A stretch of 64,000 bases of DNA from Hyphomicrobiales bacterium (GCA_900473685.1 UCNE01000021.1:1-64000); one strand, 5' to 3'. Shown: positions 8,176 to 17,536, counted from the first letter of the stretch. Numbers and translations: made by a program. Notes: generated by a model not told the origin, from the sequence alone.

Positions 8176-8901
8176 ATGAGCAGAGTAGCATTGGTCACAG
8201 GCGGATCGCGCGGTATTGGCGCCGCGATATCCATCGCCTTGAAGACGGCCGGATATAAAGTTGCCGCGACTTATGCCGGCAATGACGAAAAGGCGCAGGC
8301 CTTCACCGAGGTCACGGGTATCCCGACCTACAAGTGGGACGTGTCCGACTACAAGGAATGTACAAAAGGAATTGCACGTGTCGTTGACGATCTCGGCCCG
8401 ATCGAAATTCTGATCAACAATGCCGGCATCACCCGCGATGCGATGTTTCACAAGATGACGCCTGAACAATGGGGCGAGGTGGTGGATACCAACCTCACCG
8501 GGCTGTTCAATATGACGCATCCGGTCTGGACCGGCATGCGCGATCGCAATTTCGGCCGTGTCATCAATATTTCGTCCATCAATGGCCAGAAGGGTCAGAT
8601 GGGCCAGGCAAATTATTCTGCGGCGAAGGCTGGTGATCTCGGCTTTACGAAGGCGCTCGCCCAGGAAGGCGCCGCCAAGGGGATCACCGTCAATGCCGTC
8701 TGCCCAGGCTATATCGGCACGGAAATGGTCCGGGCCATTCCGGAGAAGGTACTGAACGAACGGATTATTCCGCAAATCCCCGTTGGCCGCCTGGGAGAAC
8801 CCGACGAAATCGCCCGGGTTGTCGTGTTCCTGGCATCCGATGATGCGGGTTTCATCACCGGCTCGACGATTTCGGCCAATGGTGGCCAGTTCTTCGTCTG
8901 A
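8176..8901 (+). CDS. phaB: Acetoacetyl-CoA reductase (NADPH)
   Basis: PhaB reduces acetoacetyl-CoA to (R)-3-hydroxybutyryl-CoA, the monomer for PHB synthase. The 241-residue short-chain dehydrogenase shows the Rossmann motif TGGSRGIG (residues 8-15), the NNAG motif, a serine in INISSINGQKG, and the catalytic pair Tyr147/Lys151 in YSAAK. The PCPGYIGTEM-like stretch VCPGYIGTEMV is typical of PhaB. AATAGGGGAG before ATG 8176 gives a good ribosome-binding site. It is the second gene of the phaAB unit and is followed by a terminator. Confidence 0.96.
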   Translation: MSRVALVTGGSRGIGAAISIALKTAGYKVAATYAGNDEKAQAFTEVTGIPTYKWDVSDYKECTKGIARVVDDLGPIEILINNAGITRDAMFHKMTPEQWGEVVDTNLTGLFNMTHPVWTGMRDRNFGRVINISSINGQKGQMGQANYSAAKAGDLGFTKALAQEGAAKGITVNAVCPGYIGTEMVRAIPEKVLNERIIPQIPVGRLGEPDEIARVVVFLASDDAGFITGSTISANGGQFFV

Positions 8902-8926
8902 TCCTGACCGGTCATCGCAATACCGG

Positions 8927-8949
8927 CGGCGCCTCATGGGCGCCGTTTT
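8927..8949 (+). terminator. Rho-independent terminator of phaAB
   Basis: CGGCGCC (8927-8933) and GGCGCCG (8939-8945) form a perfect stem followed by TTTT, 26 bases after the phaB stop. Confidence 0.8.
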
Positions 8950-9048
8950 GCGTTTCCGCAAAGGTTAACGCGTCGGCTTGGCGCTGTGGTCAAATCCGCA
9001 GTTATCCACTGTTTCCTATGGTTAACTATTTGATTTTCCACATGATGT

Positions 9049-9106
9049 AGCGGTGAACAAACCGGGAAACCAACTGTGTCTGCGATTCGTCGCCGATTCG
9101 TTCCCG
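9049..9106 (+). repeat. Direct repeat copy 1
   Basis: Begins AGCGGTGAACAAACC and ends in GATTCGTTCC. It matches copy 2, 525 bases downstream, in roughly four fifths of positions, with exact blocks at both ends and in the middle (GTCTGCG, TTCGTCGC). It contains two GATTC sites. Confidence 0.75.
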
Positions 9107-9573
9107 CTTTGGTTGAAGTGTTAAATTCGCACCGGAAACCGGCATGGCTTCACGGTTTTGAGTTTCCGGCCGCCAAGGACGAGCCGCGTTTCATAGAGAT
9201 GCAGTTGTATCGAGCGAGAGATTTTTCAGTGACCCTGCAAACGGCAATTTGGATACTGGAATCTGGCGAGGGATCGCTGAGCGGCGTGGTTGTTTCGCCG
9301 AATTCTCTACCACATCTTGTCGGGAGGAAATCGGTTGCGTTGCGTTTCGTTGCCGTCACATTCCTTCTTCATCTTCGGAATCGGCGTCTTTCGCGGGCAG
9401 GTTACCTGTTCAAAAACATGGTCAAATTTTTCTGAAAATTCAGTTATTTGGATTCCGAATCTCAAATTCATGATTTCTTATATGCGAGCGTTCCATGCGT
9501 CCGATTTCGAGCGCTAGAGCGCAAAATCGCGATTCAGCATCTGGTGCGAATCCAGCTTACGAAATCAATATCT

Positions 9574-9631
9574 AGCGGTGAACAAACCCTGAATCCGTGC
9601 GAGTCTGCGTTTCGTCGCTGATTCGTTCCAC
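9574..9631 (+). repeat. Direct repeat copy 2
   Basis: Same start (AGCGGTGAACAAACC) and end (GATTCGTTCC) as copy 1, with no length change between them. It contains GAATC, GAGTC and GATTC. It ends about 140 bases before the helicase start. Confidence 0.75.
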
Positions 9632-9770
9632 CACTGTTCCGAATCCGGCAACTGAGGGGGTGGAAATACCGGCAAAGGACACCATTTGCATGTTTCATGT
9701 CCGCGCGCCCCTTGCGTTTGTGCGTTGTCGTGGGCATGTGTTCTGCGCCGGTTGAACGGCTTGAAACGCC

Positions 9771-12700
9771 GTGAATGGCCTTCGCAGACTGAAAGTGCGC
9801 GGGATCGATATAGTGCCTGACCAACCGATGATCTTGAGCGGCCGCGGCGTGATCGCGGTGCTCGGCCCCACCAATACCGGCAAGACGCATTACGCGATCG
9901 AGCGCATGGTTGCGCACGAAAGCGGCGTCATCGGCCTGCCGCTGCGCCTGTTGGCGCGTGAGGTCTATACGCGCGTCGTCGAAAAGGTTGGTGCTCACAA
10001 TGTCGCGCTGATCACCGGCGAGGAGAAGATTACCCCGCATATGGCACGCTTCTCGGTTTGCACCGTCGAGGCCATGCCACGCGAGACCAAGGCCGCCTTC
10101 GTCGCAATCGATGAAGTGCAGTTGGCGGGTGATCTCGAGCGCGGTCATATCTTCACCGACCGGTTGATGCATTTGCGTGGCCGCGTCGAGACGCTGTTGC
10201 TTGGTGCCTCTACTATGCGGCCGATCCTTGAGCATCTGCTGCCGGGTATTACCGTCGTCGAGCGCCCGCGTCTGTCGCAGCTCCTCTATGCGGGCTCGAA
10301 GAAGATTACCCGCTTGCCGCAACGGACCGCCATCGTCGCCTTCTCGGCCGAGGAAGTTTATGCGATCGCTGAGCTGATCCGCCGCCAGCGCGGCGGTGCA
10401 GCCGTCGTGCTCGGCGCGCTTTCGCCGCGCACGCGCAATGCACAGGTGGCGCTCTATCAGGCCGGTGACGTCGAGTATCTGGTGGCGACCGATGCGATCG
10501 GCATGGGCCTCAACCTCGACGTCGATCACGTCGCCTTCGCCCAGGGCCGCAAATATGACGGTTACCAGTTCCGCGATCTCAACCCCGGCGAACTGGCGCA
10601 GATCGCCGGGCGCGCCGGCCGTCACCTGCGCGACGGTACCTTTGGCGTTACCTCGCGGGTCGAGCCGTTCGACAATGAACTGGTCCACCGGATCGAATCG
10701 CATCAGTTCGATCCGGTCCGCGTGCTGCAATGGCGCTCCAAGTCGCTCAATTATGCGTCCATCCAGGCCCTGAAGAAGAGTTTGGACGCCGCTCCTGCCG
10801 TTCACGGGCTTACACGGGCCTTGCCGGCGGTGGATCAGCAGGCTTTGGACTATCTTTCGCGCTATCCGGAGGTTACCAGTGTTGCGACGACACCGGAGCG
10901 TGTAGAAAAACTCTGGGAGGCCTGTGCGCTTCCCGACTACCGGCGTATAACGCCGGCGCAGCATGCCGATCTGATTTCGACGATCTATGCCGATCTCGTC
11001 CGGCGTGGCACAGTGAATGAAGATTTCATGGCCGAACAGGTTCGCCGGGCGGACCATACGGACGGTGAAATCGACACATTGTCCGCGAGAATTGCACAAA
11101 TCAGGACATGGACCTATGTGTCCAACCGTCCGGGGTGGCTTGCCGATCCGACACACTGGCAAGAAAAGACGCGGGAAATCGAAGATCGATTGTCTGATGC
11201 GTTACATGAAAGGTTGACGAAACGCTTTGTTGATCGCAGGACATCTGTGCTCATGAAGCGCCTGAGAGAGAATGCGATGTTGGAAGCTGAAATCAGTGTA
11301 AATGGCGATGTCTTCGTTGAAGGTCATCATGTGGGACAATTGGCCGGGTTCCGTTTCACGCTGGCGACAGTGGCCGACAGCCTTGACGCGCGCGCTGCGC
11401 AAGGGGCTGCACAAAAGGCGCTGGCTCTCGAGTTCGAGGCGCGGGCAGCACGGTTGCATGCGGCCGGCAATGCCGATCTGGCCTTGTCGTCGGATGGTCT
11501 CGTGCGTTGGCTCGGCGATCCCGTGGCACGCCTGACTGCCAGCGATCATGTAATGCGTCCGCGCGTGCTGCTGCTCGCCGACGAGCAACTGCAGGGCAAT
11601 GCCCGCGAGCATGTGCTTGCCCGCATCGAGCGCTTCGTCAATCATCATATCTCGACGGTGCTGAAGCCGCTCGACGATCTTTCGCGCGCTGAAGATCTGG
11701 AAGGTCTCGCCAAGGGCCTGGCCTTCCAGCTGGTGGAAAACCTCGGCGTTATGTTCCGCCGAGATGTCGCCGATGACGTCAAGTCGCTGGATCAGGAGGC
11801 TCGTGCCTCGATCCGCCGCCATGGCATCCGCTTCGGCGCCTACCACATTTTCATGCCGGCTCTTTTGAAGCCTGCACCGGCCGAACTCATCACGCTACTT
11901 TGGGCGTTGAAGAATGACGGTCTCGACAAGCCCGGTTATGGCGATCTGATCCCGGTTCTGGCCGCCGGCCGCACCTCGGTGGTCACCGATCCGGCCTTCG
12001 AGCGCACCTTCTACAAGCTGGCCGGTTTCCGGTTCCTCGGAAAGCGTGCTGTCCGCATCGATATCCTCGAGCGTCTGGCGGATCTGATCCGTCCGCTGCT
12101 GCAGTGGAAGCCGGGCACGGCGGCGCGTCCGGACGGTGCCTATGATGGCCGCCGCTTCACCGCAACGACGGCCATGCTGTCGATCCTCGGCGCGACGCCG
12201 GACGATATGGAAGAGATCCTCAAGGGTCTCGGCTACCGTGCCGATGCCGTCAAGGTCGAGGATGCAGCTGCGTTCCTCGCCACGCAATCGGGATCTGCCG
12301 CACCGGCAGCCGACGCTGCTGCTTCCGATGCGCCGGCCGAGACGGCCGATCATGATGATGCGGATGCCGCGGGCGAAGAGGCTCATGCTTCCGAACCGGC
12401 GCCCGAACAGGCTACGGAGACTGTTCCGGTTGCCGCCGAAGCTGCAGGTGGCGAGCAGGCTGCTGTTGGCGAACTGGCCGAGGCTGTCGAAGCCAAGCCG
12501 GTTCTTCTGTGGCGTCCAGGCAGCCGCAACGACAATCAGCGCTCGGGTGGACGCCCGCAGGGCGATCGCCGTGGTGGCAACAACCGGGCACCGCAGGGTG
12601 AAGCCCGCCGCGAAGGTGGCGAGCCACGCCGCGAGGGTGAAGGCCGCCGTGAGGGCCGTTCCGACGACAACCGTAAGAACGGTGGCGGCGGCCGGCCGGA

Positions 12701-12908
12701 CCGCAATCGCGGCCGTGACGGCGGCAAGCCGCAGGGTGGCCAGCGTCACGAGAAGGGCGACCGTCAGGATCGTCCCGATCGCAACGATCGCGGTGCCAAG
12801 CCGCAGGCTGCCAAGTTCGAGGCCCGTCCGCCGCGCAAGGAAAAGCCGATGGATCCGGATTCGCCTTTCGCCAAGCTTGCTGCCCTGAAGGAGCAGATGA
12901 AGAAATAA
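9771..12908 (+). CDS. SUV3-like DExH-box RNA/DNA helicase
   Basis: A 1045-residue superfamily 2 helicase resembling mitochondrial SUV3. The N-terminal core shows Walker A GPTNTGKT (about residues 33-40), motif II DEVQ, motif III GAST, VATDAIGMGLNLD (motif V) and QIAGRAGR (motif VI). A helical middle part follows. The C-terminal 190 residues are low complexity: an Ala/Asp/Glu-rich segment, then an Arg/Gly/Asp-rich segment of the kind that binds RNA. The start is uncertain: GTG 9771 is used, while ATG 9828 (MILSGRG) would still leave the core intact. The S4 RNA-binding gene follows after 9 bases. A role in RNA metabolism is likely but inferred. Confidence 0.85.
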   Translation: MNGLRRLKVRGIDIVPDQPMILSGRGVIAVLGPTNTGKTHYAIERMVAHESGVIGLPLRLLAREVYTRVVEKVGAHNVALITGEEKITPHMARFSVCTVEAMPRETKAAFVAIDEVQLAGDLERGHIFTDRLMHLRGRVETLLLGASTMRPILEHLLPGITVVERPRLSQLLYAGSKKITRLPQRTAIVAFSAEEVYAIAELIRRQRGGAAVVLGALSPRTRNAQVALYQAGDVEYLVATDAIGMGLNLDVDHVAFAQGRKYDGYQFRDLNPGELAQIAGRAGRHLRDGTFGVTSRVEPFDNELVHRIESHQFDPVRVLQWRSKSLNYASIQALKKSLDAAPAVHGLTRALPAVDQQALDYLSRYPEVTSVATTPERVEKLWEACALPDYRRITPAQHADLISTIYADLVRRGTVNEDFMAEQVRRADHTDGEIDTLSARIAQIRTWTYVSNRPGWLADPTHWQEKTREIEDRLSDALHERLTKRFVDRRTSVLMKRLRENAMLEAEISVNGDVFVEGHHVGQLAGFRFTLATVADSLDARAAQGAAQKALALEFEARAARLHAAGNADLALSSDGLVRWLGDPVARLTASDHVMRPRVLLLADEQLQGNAREHVLARIERFVNHHISTVLKPLDDLSRAEDLEGLAKGLAFQLVENLGVMFRRDVADDVKSLDQEARASIRRHGIRFGAYHIFMPALLKPAPAELITLLWALKNDGLDKPGYGDLIPVLAAGRTSVVTDPAFERTFYKLAGFRFLGKRAVRIDILERLADLIRPLLQWKPGTAARPDGAYDGRRFTATTAMLSILGATPDDMEEILKGLGYRADAVKVEDAAAFLATQSGSAAPAADAAASDAPAETADHDDADAAGEEAHASEPAPEQATETVPVAAEAAGGEQAAVGELAEAVEAKPVLLWRPGSRNDNQRSGGRPQGDRRGGNNRAPQGEARREGGEPRREGEGRREGRSDDNRKNGGGGRPDRNRGRDGGKPQGGQRHEKGDRQDRPDRNDRGAKPQAAKFEARPPRKEKPMDPDSPFAKLAALKEQMKK

Positions 12909-12917
12909 GGACCCAGC

Positions 12918-13331
12918 ATGGGTGAAAAGCAGCCTCCGTCTCCGCCGGTTGTCCGCCAGCGTCTCGACAAATGGCTGTTCTTCACGCGTCTGCAAAAATC
13001 CCGCTCGATCGCCCAGAAGGCGATCGAGTCCGGCGATGTCCGGGTCAACGATGCCCGTATTACCCAGCCCTCCCATGCTCTGAAAACCGGCGATGTGGTT
13101 GTTGTCTCGCTTGACCGGCGCGACGTCACCGTGCGTGTTCTGCTTGCCGGTGCCCGGCGTGGGCCTTACGAGGAAGCCCGCCTTCTTTATGAAGATCTGA
13201 CGCCCGCTGCCGTTCCCGGCGAAAAGCCGAATGCCTTCGAGCAGGCGACACGCGAGCGTGGCAGCGGCCGTCCAACCAAGAAGGAACGCCGCGACGTCGA
13301 CAGGCTCAAGCAGGGTTGGCATCAGGATTAG
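12918..13331 (+). CDS. S4-domain RNA-binding protein (Hsp15-like)
   Basis: A 137-residue protein with an S4 domain in the first 60 residues: RLDKWLFFTRLQKSRSIAQK, then SGDVRVNDARIT and LKTGDVV. The tail is basic (GRPTKKERRDVDRLKQ). It belongs to the HslR/Hsp15 group; E. coli Hsp15 binds stalled 50S subunits that carry peptidyl-tRNA. AAGGA precedes the ATG, and only 9 bases separate it from the helicase stop, so the two are probably co-transcribed. The ribosome-rescue role is inferred from the family. Confidence 0.85.
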   Translation: MGEKQPPSPPVVRQRLDKWLFFTRLQKSRSIAQKAIESGDVRVNDARITQPSHALKTGDVVVVSLDRRDVTVRVLLAGARRGPYEEARLLYEDLTPAAVPGEKPNAFEQATRERGSGRPTKKERRDVDRLKQGWHQD

Positions 13332-13501
13332 AAAACTGTCCCGCCAAGTGGCTATTTGGCGCATGGATTATTCTTGCAAAGCCCCCGCAAAGCCTTTACC
13401 TCACGGGGTAAATGAGCGGCCGTGTCCCCGAACGGATGCGGATAAGCGGACCATCTCTGGTTCCTGTCTGCCGTCAAACGTGAGAATCGCTGGAGTACCT
13501 C

Positions 13502-13840
13502 ATGACGTATGTCGTGACCGACAATTGCATACGCTGCAAATATACCGATTGCGTTGAAGTGTGCCCGGTAGACTGCTTCTATGAGGGCGAGAATTTTCTG
13601 GTCATTCATCCGGATGAATGTATCGACTGTGGTGTCTGCGAGCCGGAATGTCCGGCGGGGGCGATCAAGCCGGATACCGAACCGGGCCTCGACATGTGGC
13701 TGAAGGTGAACGCAGACTTCGCCACACAATGGCCAAACCTTACGGTCAAACGTGACGAGATGCCGGAAGCCAAGGAAATGGACGGCATCGAAGGCAAGTA
13801 CGAGAAATACTTTTCGCCGAAGCCGGGTCAGGGCGACTGA
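13502..13840 (+). CDS. fdxA: Seven-iron ferredoxin (3Fe-4S / 4Fe-4S)
   Basis: A 112-residue cytosolic electron carrier of the FdxA (Azotobacter ferredoxin I-like) type. The N-terminal cysteines [17 protein letters not shown] follow the 7Fe pattern, with the spacing that builds a [3Fe-4S] cluster. The second set, [12 protein letters not shown], builds the [4Fe-4S] cluster. A C-terminal extension ([19 protein letters not shown]) is typical of alphaproteobacterial FdxA. GGAG precedes ATG 13502. It lies between the helicase/S4 pair and carD. The physiological partner is unknown. Confidence 0.94.
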   Translation: MTYVVTDNCIRCKYTDCVEVCPVDCFYEGENFLVIHPDECIDCGVCEPECPAGAIKPDTEPGLDMWLKVNADFATQWPNLTVKRDEMPEAKEMDGIEGKYEKYFSPKPGQGD

Positions 13841-14253
13841 CGCAGATGCGCTTCGGCGGCCATGGCAGCCGGATTTTCCGGCCGCAAAAAATGGCGAAAT
13901 TGGGAGAATCATGGCTTTACCATGTCCGTGGCGGACTGGTTGAGCTCGATTGCCGTTGTAAAGCAAATTATTGATTTCCGCAGTTTTTTATGATAGGGTC
14001 TAAAAACTGATCCACATCGTGGCACTTGCGTGTGCCCGAAAAACCATCACGAAAGCAAAAGAGTCCCACTGCGCGGCTGACCCCAAATACGCAACTGCAG
14101 TTGCTTGTGTGTGATCGCCCCGCAGAAGATCGATTTGATGACCGTTGGAACGGATCAGTATGGAGTCACCCGACGGTGCCCCCGTCCATCCCGGGCCTGA
14201 CTGACCCGGCCCCGGCCTTTTGCCGGGAGCGTAACAGGGAGTTTTTGAAACGA
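13841..14253 (+). promoter_or_regulatory. Long carD upstream region with palindrome and hairpin
   Basis: The 413 bases between fdxA and carD hold no recognised gene. The reading frame of carD is open upstream to 14026, but that part has no protein-like character. A perfect palindrome GCAACTGCAGTTGC lies at 14091-14104. A hairpin CCCGGC (14205-14210) / GCCGGG (14222-14227) lies shortly before the carD start. Operator and leader roles are inferred. Confidence 0.45.
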
Positions 14254-14823
14254 ATGACGACCCAGCAGAAAAAATCTTCAACACGCCATGGCTTCAAGAC
14301 CGGTGAATCGATCGTTTACCCGGCCCACGGCGTTGGACAAATTGTAGCAATTGAAGACCAGGTGGTTGCGGGCATGTCGCTCGAACTGTTTGTTATCGAT
14401 TTCGAAAAAGACAAGATGCGTCTCAAGGTGCCGGTAGCAAAGGCCGTCTCCATCGGCATGCGCAAGCTCTCCGAAACCGATTTCGTCGAACGTGCATTGA
14501 AGGTCGTCCAGGGCAGGGCACGTGTCAAGCGGACCATGTGGTCCCGCCGTGCGCAGGAATATGATGCCAAGATCAATTCCGGTGACCTGATCTCGATCGC
14601 CGAAGTTGTGCGTGACCTCTACCGTGCTGAAAACCAGCCGGAACAGTCCTATTCCGAACGTCAGCTCTATGAAGCTGCGCTTGACCGCATGGCGCGCGAA
14701 ATCGCAGCCGTGAACAAGATGTCGGAAACGGAAGCTGTCCGTCTCGTTGAAACGAACCTCAACAAGGGTCCGAAGCGCGGCAAGGCCATCGAAGAAGACG
14801 AAGCGCAGGAAGAAGCTGCATAA
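14254..14823 (+). CDS. carD: CarD family transcriptional regulator
   Basis: CarD proteins bind the RNA polymerase beta subunit and stabilise open promoter complexes. The 189-residue protein has the N-terminal polymerase-interaction domain (GFKTGESIVYPAHGVGQIVA, about residues 14-33) and a helical DNA-contact domain (ARVKRTMWSRRAQEYDAK, then SIAEVVRDLYR). It ends in a charged tail. The start is ATG 14254, followed by TTQQKKSS, as in related proteins; the upstream in-frame codons are ignored. A long leader precedes it and a terminator follows. In this family CarD is usually essential or stress-linked. Confidence 0.93.
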   Translation: MTTQQKKSSTRHGFKTGESIVYPAHGVGQIVAIEDQVVAGMSLELFVIDFEKDKMRLKVPVAKAVSIGMRKLSETDFVERALKVVQGRARVKRTMWSRRAQEYDAKINSGDLISIAEVVRDLYRAENQPEQSYSERQLYEAALDRMAREIAAVNKMSETEAVRLVETNLNKGPKRGKAIEEDEAQEEAA

Positions 14824-14850
14824 GCATCCTTCGAGCAATGCTTTCATCTC

Positions 14851-14883
14851 AAAAGCCCTGTCAGCAATGACGGGGCTTTTTTG
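14851..14883 (+). terminator. Rho-independent terminator of carD
   Basis: AAAAGCCCTGTCA and TGACGGGGCTTTT form a stem with one wobble around GCAA, followed by TT, 27 bases after the carD stop. Confidence 0.9.
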
Positions 14884-15041
14884 TATCCGGTGGGGCGGCG
14901 ATAGGACCAGGACGCATTGTTACGTAGTGCGCGCTTGCCGGGAGACTCTTTGCGCCAGCGTGGTATGCTCCTTGCGGACGCCTTGCCGCGATCTGCCGGC
15001 ACGGGAGGCGGAGCTATAGGGAACCGGCACGGGAGGAGACA

Positions 15042-15617
15042 ATGCCTGCTACCGTTTCTCTACATCCATTGCTCGACAAGGGCGTGCCCAGGGGCGCGTC
15101 CGGCTTTACCGGCGGTGTTCTGGTCTGCGCGTGTTCCGACAGGCCTGTACGGGTCAAAATCGAAGGCGACGTCGCCCATAACCACGCGTGCGGCTGCACA
15201 AAATGCTGGAAACCGGCCGGAGCGACGTTTTCGGTGGTTGCGGTGGTTCCGCATGACAAGATCACTGTGCTTGAAAATGGCGACAAGCTTGCGGTCGTTG
15301 ACAAGGCCGCACTGATCCAGCGGCACGCCTGCAAGGCCTGCGGCGTGCATATGTATGGCCCTGTCGAGCGGGAGCATCCCTTCCAGGGGCTGGACTTCAT
15401 TCATCCGGAGCGGTTTGACACGGACGGCTGGTCGCCGCCGGGCTTTGCCGCGTTTGTTTCGTCGATCATCGAATCCGGCACGAACCCCGCCGATATGCCG
15501 GCCATTCGCGCCCGCCTGACTGAACTCGGCCTGACGCCGTCTGATTGCCTGAACAATGCCCTGATGGATTACATCGCCACCTGGACGGCAAAGAAGAGCG
15601 GTGTCCTGAAGTCCTGA
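15042..15617 (+). CDS. gfa: S-(hydroxymethyl)glutathione synthase (GFA)
   Basis: Glutathione-dependent formaldehyde-activating enzyme: it promotes formation of S-hydroxymethylglutathione from formaldehyde and GSH. The 191-residue length and the zinc-site cysteines match the characterised Gfa family: [20 protein letters not shown] and [21 protein letters not shown] before ATG 15042 is a strong ribosome-binding site. The partner dehydrogenase (GSH-dependent AdhC/FrmA) is not in the window. It converges with typA across a shared terminator. A second, shorter GFA-fold protein lies at 55477-55887. Confidence 0.92.
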   Translation: MPATVSLHPLLDKGVPRGASGFTGGVLVCACSDRPVRVKIEGDVAHNHACGCTKCWKPAGATFSVVAVVPHDKITVLENGDKLAVVDKAALIQRHACKACGVHMYGPVEREHPFQGLDFIHPERFDTDGWSPPGFAAFVSSIIESGTNPADMPAIRARLTELGLTPSDCLNNALMDYIATWTAKKSGVLKS

Positions 15618-15649
15618 TCGGCAAGTTGCGGTATCATCTGCCAAAATGA

Positions 15650-15685
15650 AAAAAGGCGCAGCGATCGAGATCGCTGCGCCTTTTT
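15650..15685. terminator. Bidirectional terminator between gfa and typA
   Basis: A perfect 16-bp stem (AAAAAGGCGCAGCGAT / ATCGCTGCGCCTTTTT) with loop CGAG. Both strands end in a T-run, so it can end gfa on the plus strand and typA on the minus strand. Confidence 0.95.
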
Positions 15686-15706
15686 CTATTGTCTGGTGCC
15701 GTCTGC

Positions 15707-17536
15707 TTATGCGGCGCCGCGCGACTTTTCGAAACGCTTGCGGTCGTTCGAGTCGAGGTACATCTTGCGCAGGCGGATGTTCTTCGGTGTGACTTCGACC
15801 AGTTCGTCGTCCTGGATCCAGGACAGCGCGCGGTCGAGCGTCATGCGGATCGGCGGAGTCAGCTTGACGGCTTCGTCCTTGCCGGAGGCGCGCATGTTGG
15901 TGAGCTTCTTGCCCTTCAACACGTTGACTTCGAGATCGTTGTCACGCGTGTGGATGCCGATAATCATACCGGCATAGACCTTTTCGCCGGCATCGATGAT
16001 CATCGGGCCGCGGTCTTCCAGGTTGAACATGGCGTAGGCGACGGATTCGCCGGCATCGTTGGAAAGCAGAACGCCCTGAACGCGGCCGCCGATATCGCCC
16101 TTGTATGGCTGATATTCGTGGAACAGGCGGTTCATGATTGCCGTGCCGCGCGTATCGGTCAGAAGTTCCGACTGGTAGCCGATCAGGCCGCGGGTCGGTG
16201 CGAAGAACTTCAAGCGAACGCGATTGCCGCCGGACGGACGAAGCTCGGCCATTTCAGCCTTACGCTCGGACATCTTCTGGACGACGATGCCGGAATGCTC
16301 TTCATCGACGTCGATGACGACTTCTTCGACTGGCTCCAGCATCTGGCCGGTGGCTTCGTCCTTGTGCATGACGACGCGCGGACGCGATACGGCAAGCTCA
16401 AAACCTTCGCGGCGCATGGTTTCGATGAGAACGGCCAGCTGCAATTCACCACGGCCGGAAACGTAGAACGAATCCTTGCCTTCGGCTTCTTCGATCTTCA
16501 GCGCGACGTTGCCTTCGGCTTCCTTGAACAGGCGGTCACGAATGACACGGCTCGTTACCTTGTCGCCTTCGGTGCCGGCCAGCGGCGAGTCATTGACGAT
16601 GAAGGACATGGTGACGGTCGGCGGGTCGATCGGCTGGGCATGCAGCGCTTCGGTGACCGACGGGTCGCAGAACGTGTCGGCGACGGTGCCCTTGGACAGG
16701 CCGGCGATGGCGACGATGTCGCCCGCATGCGCTTCGTCGATCGGCGTACGCTCGATGCCGCGGAAGGCGAGGATCTTGGAGATACGGCCGCTTTCGATCA
16801 GCTTGCCGTCCTGGCCAAGAACCTTGACGGCCTGGTTCGGCTTGATCGAGCCGGAATGGATGCGGCCGGTGATGATGCGGCCGAGGAAGGGGTTGGCTTC
16901 CAGGATCGTGCCGATCATGCGGAACGCGCCGTCTTCTTCGCCGACGCTCGGCTCAGGAACGTGCTTGAGAACGAGGTCGAGAAGCGGCGCGAGGCCTTCT
17001 TCCTTCGGACCTTCCGGGTTGACGTTCATCCAGCCGTTACGGCCCGAACCGTAGAGGATCGGGAAGTCGAGTTGCTCGTCGGTTGCGTCGAGATTGGCGA
17101 AGAGGTCGAAGACTTCGTTGATGACTTCTTCGTGGCGGCCGTCCGGACGGTCGATCTTGTTGATCGCGACGATCGGGCGAAGGCCGACCTTCAGCGCCTT
17201 GGAGACGACGAACTTGGTCTGCGGCATCGGGCCTTCCGACGAGTCGACCAGAACGATCGCGCCATCCACCATCGACAGGATACGCTCGACTTCGCCGCCG
17301 AAGTCGGCGTGGCCGGGGGTGTCAACGATGTTGATGCGAACGCCCTTCCACTCGATCGACGTGGCCTTGGCGAGAATGGTGATACCACGCTCTTTTTCGA
17401 GGTCGTTCGAATCCATCATGCGCTCGGTCGTGCGCTGGTTGTCGCGGAAAGAACCCGACTGCTTCAGAAGTTCGTCGACTAGAGTGGTTTTCCCATGGTC
17501 AACGTGTGCGATGATCGCGATGTTGCGCATTTTCAT
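15707..17536 (-). CDS. typA: Ribosome-associated GTPase TypA/BipA
   Basis: TypA (BipA) is a translational GTPase that binds the 70S ribosome and helps 50S assembly and stress or low-temperature growth. The 609-residue protein carries G1 [10 protein letters not shown] (residues 10-19), the switch I region [10 protein letters not shown]3 [11 protein letters not shown] and G4 NKIDRPD. EF-G-like domains II, III and V follow, with the TypA-specific C-terminal domain around [15 protein letters not shown]. Length and motif order are complete. It is transcribed towards gfa with a shared terminator. The identification is secure. Confidence 0.96.
   Translation of the reverse strand: MKMRNIAIIAHVDHGKTTLVDELLKQSGSFRDNQRTTERMMDSNDLEKERGITILAKATSIEWKGVRINIVDTPGHADFGGEVERILSMVDGAIVLVDSSEGPMPQTKFVVSKALKVGLRPIVAINKIDRPDGRHEEVINEVFDLFANLDATDEQLDFPILYGSGRNGWMNVNPEGPKEEGLAPLLDLVLKHVPEPSVGEEDGAFRMIGTILEANPFLGRIITGRIHSGSIKPNQAVKVLGQDGKLIESGRISKILAFRGIERTPIDEAHAGDIVAIAGLSKGTVADTFCDPSVTEALHAQPIDPPTVTMSFIVNDSPLAGTEGDKVTSRVIRDRLFKEAEGNVALKIEEAEGKDSFYVSGRGELQLAVLIETMRREGFELAVSRPRVVMHKDEATGQMLEPVEEVVIDVDEEHSGIVVQKMSERKAEMAELRPSGGNRVRLKFFAPTRGLIGYQSELLTDTRGTAIMNRLFHEYQPYKGDIGGRVQGVLLSNDAGESVAYAMFNLEDRGPMIIDAGEKVYAGMIIGIHTRDNDLEVNVLKGKKLTNMRASGKDEAVKLTPPIRMTLDRALSWIQDDELVEVTPKNIRLRKMYLDSNDRKRFEKSRGAA

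Larger units (their letters stand above)
8950..9770. other. Gene-poor block with GANTC cluster and direct repeat
   Basis: About 820 bases hold no convincing gene. The only longer frames (for example 9076-9435) lack a ribosome-binding site and any recognisable domain. The block contains a long imperfect direct repeat (9049-9106 and 9574-9631), twelve GANTC sites between 9084 and 9645, and a hairpin at 9531-9552 built on GATTC/GAATC arms. Sequence near 9000-9042 resembles DnaA boxes (TTATCCACT, TTTTCCACA), each with one mismatch. The 3' end must contain the promoter of the helicase gene. Confidence 0.6.

Noticed and set aside
8990-9110. Possible chromosomal origin (DnaA-box-like TTATCCACT and TTTTCCACA, AT-richer patch)
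   Set aside because: Only two imperfect boxes, no dnaA, hemE or other origin-flanking gene nearby, and no strongly AT-rich unwinding element.
9076-9435. 119-codon frame in the gene-poor block
   Set aside because: GTG start within the direct repeat, no ribosome-binding site, no recognisable fold, and the composition resembles non-coding DNA.
9534-11162. Minus-strand frame of 542 codons under the helicase gene
   Set aside because: Antisense of the helicase core. The plus-strand product has all SF2 helicase motifs, so the reverse frame is a by-product of GC-rich codon use.
11895-13364. Minus-strand frame of 489 codons
   Set aside because: Covers the low-complexity helicase tail and the S4 gene in antisense; the repeats in its product come from the Arg/Gly-rich tail.
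14026-14253. N-terminal extension of CarD by 76 codons
   Set aside because: The frame is open, but the predicted residues show no family similarity and the CarD domain begins shortly after ATG 14254. The region is better read as a leader.
15689-17482. Open frame of 597 codons opposite typA
   Set aside because: Antisense shadow of the complete TypA gene; no recognisable domain, and no ribosome-binding site of note.
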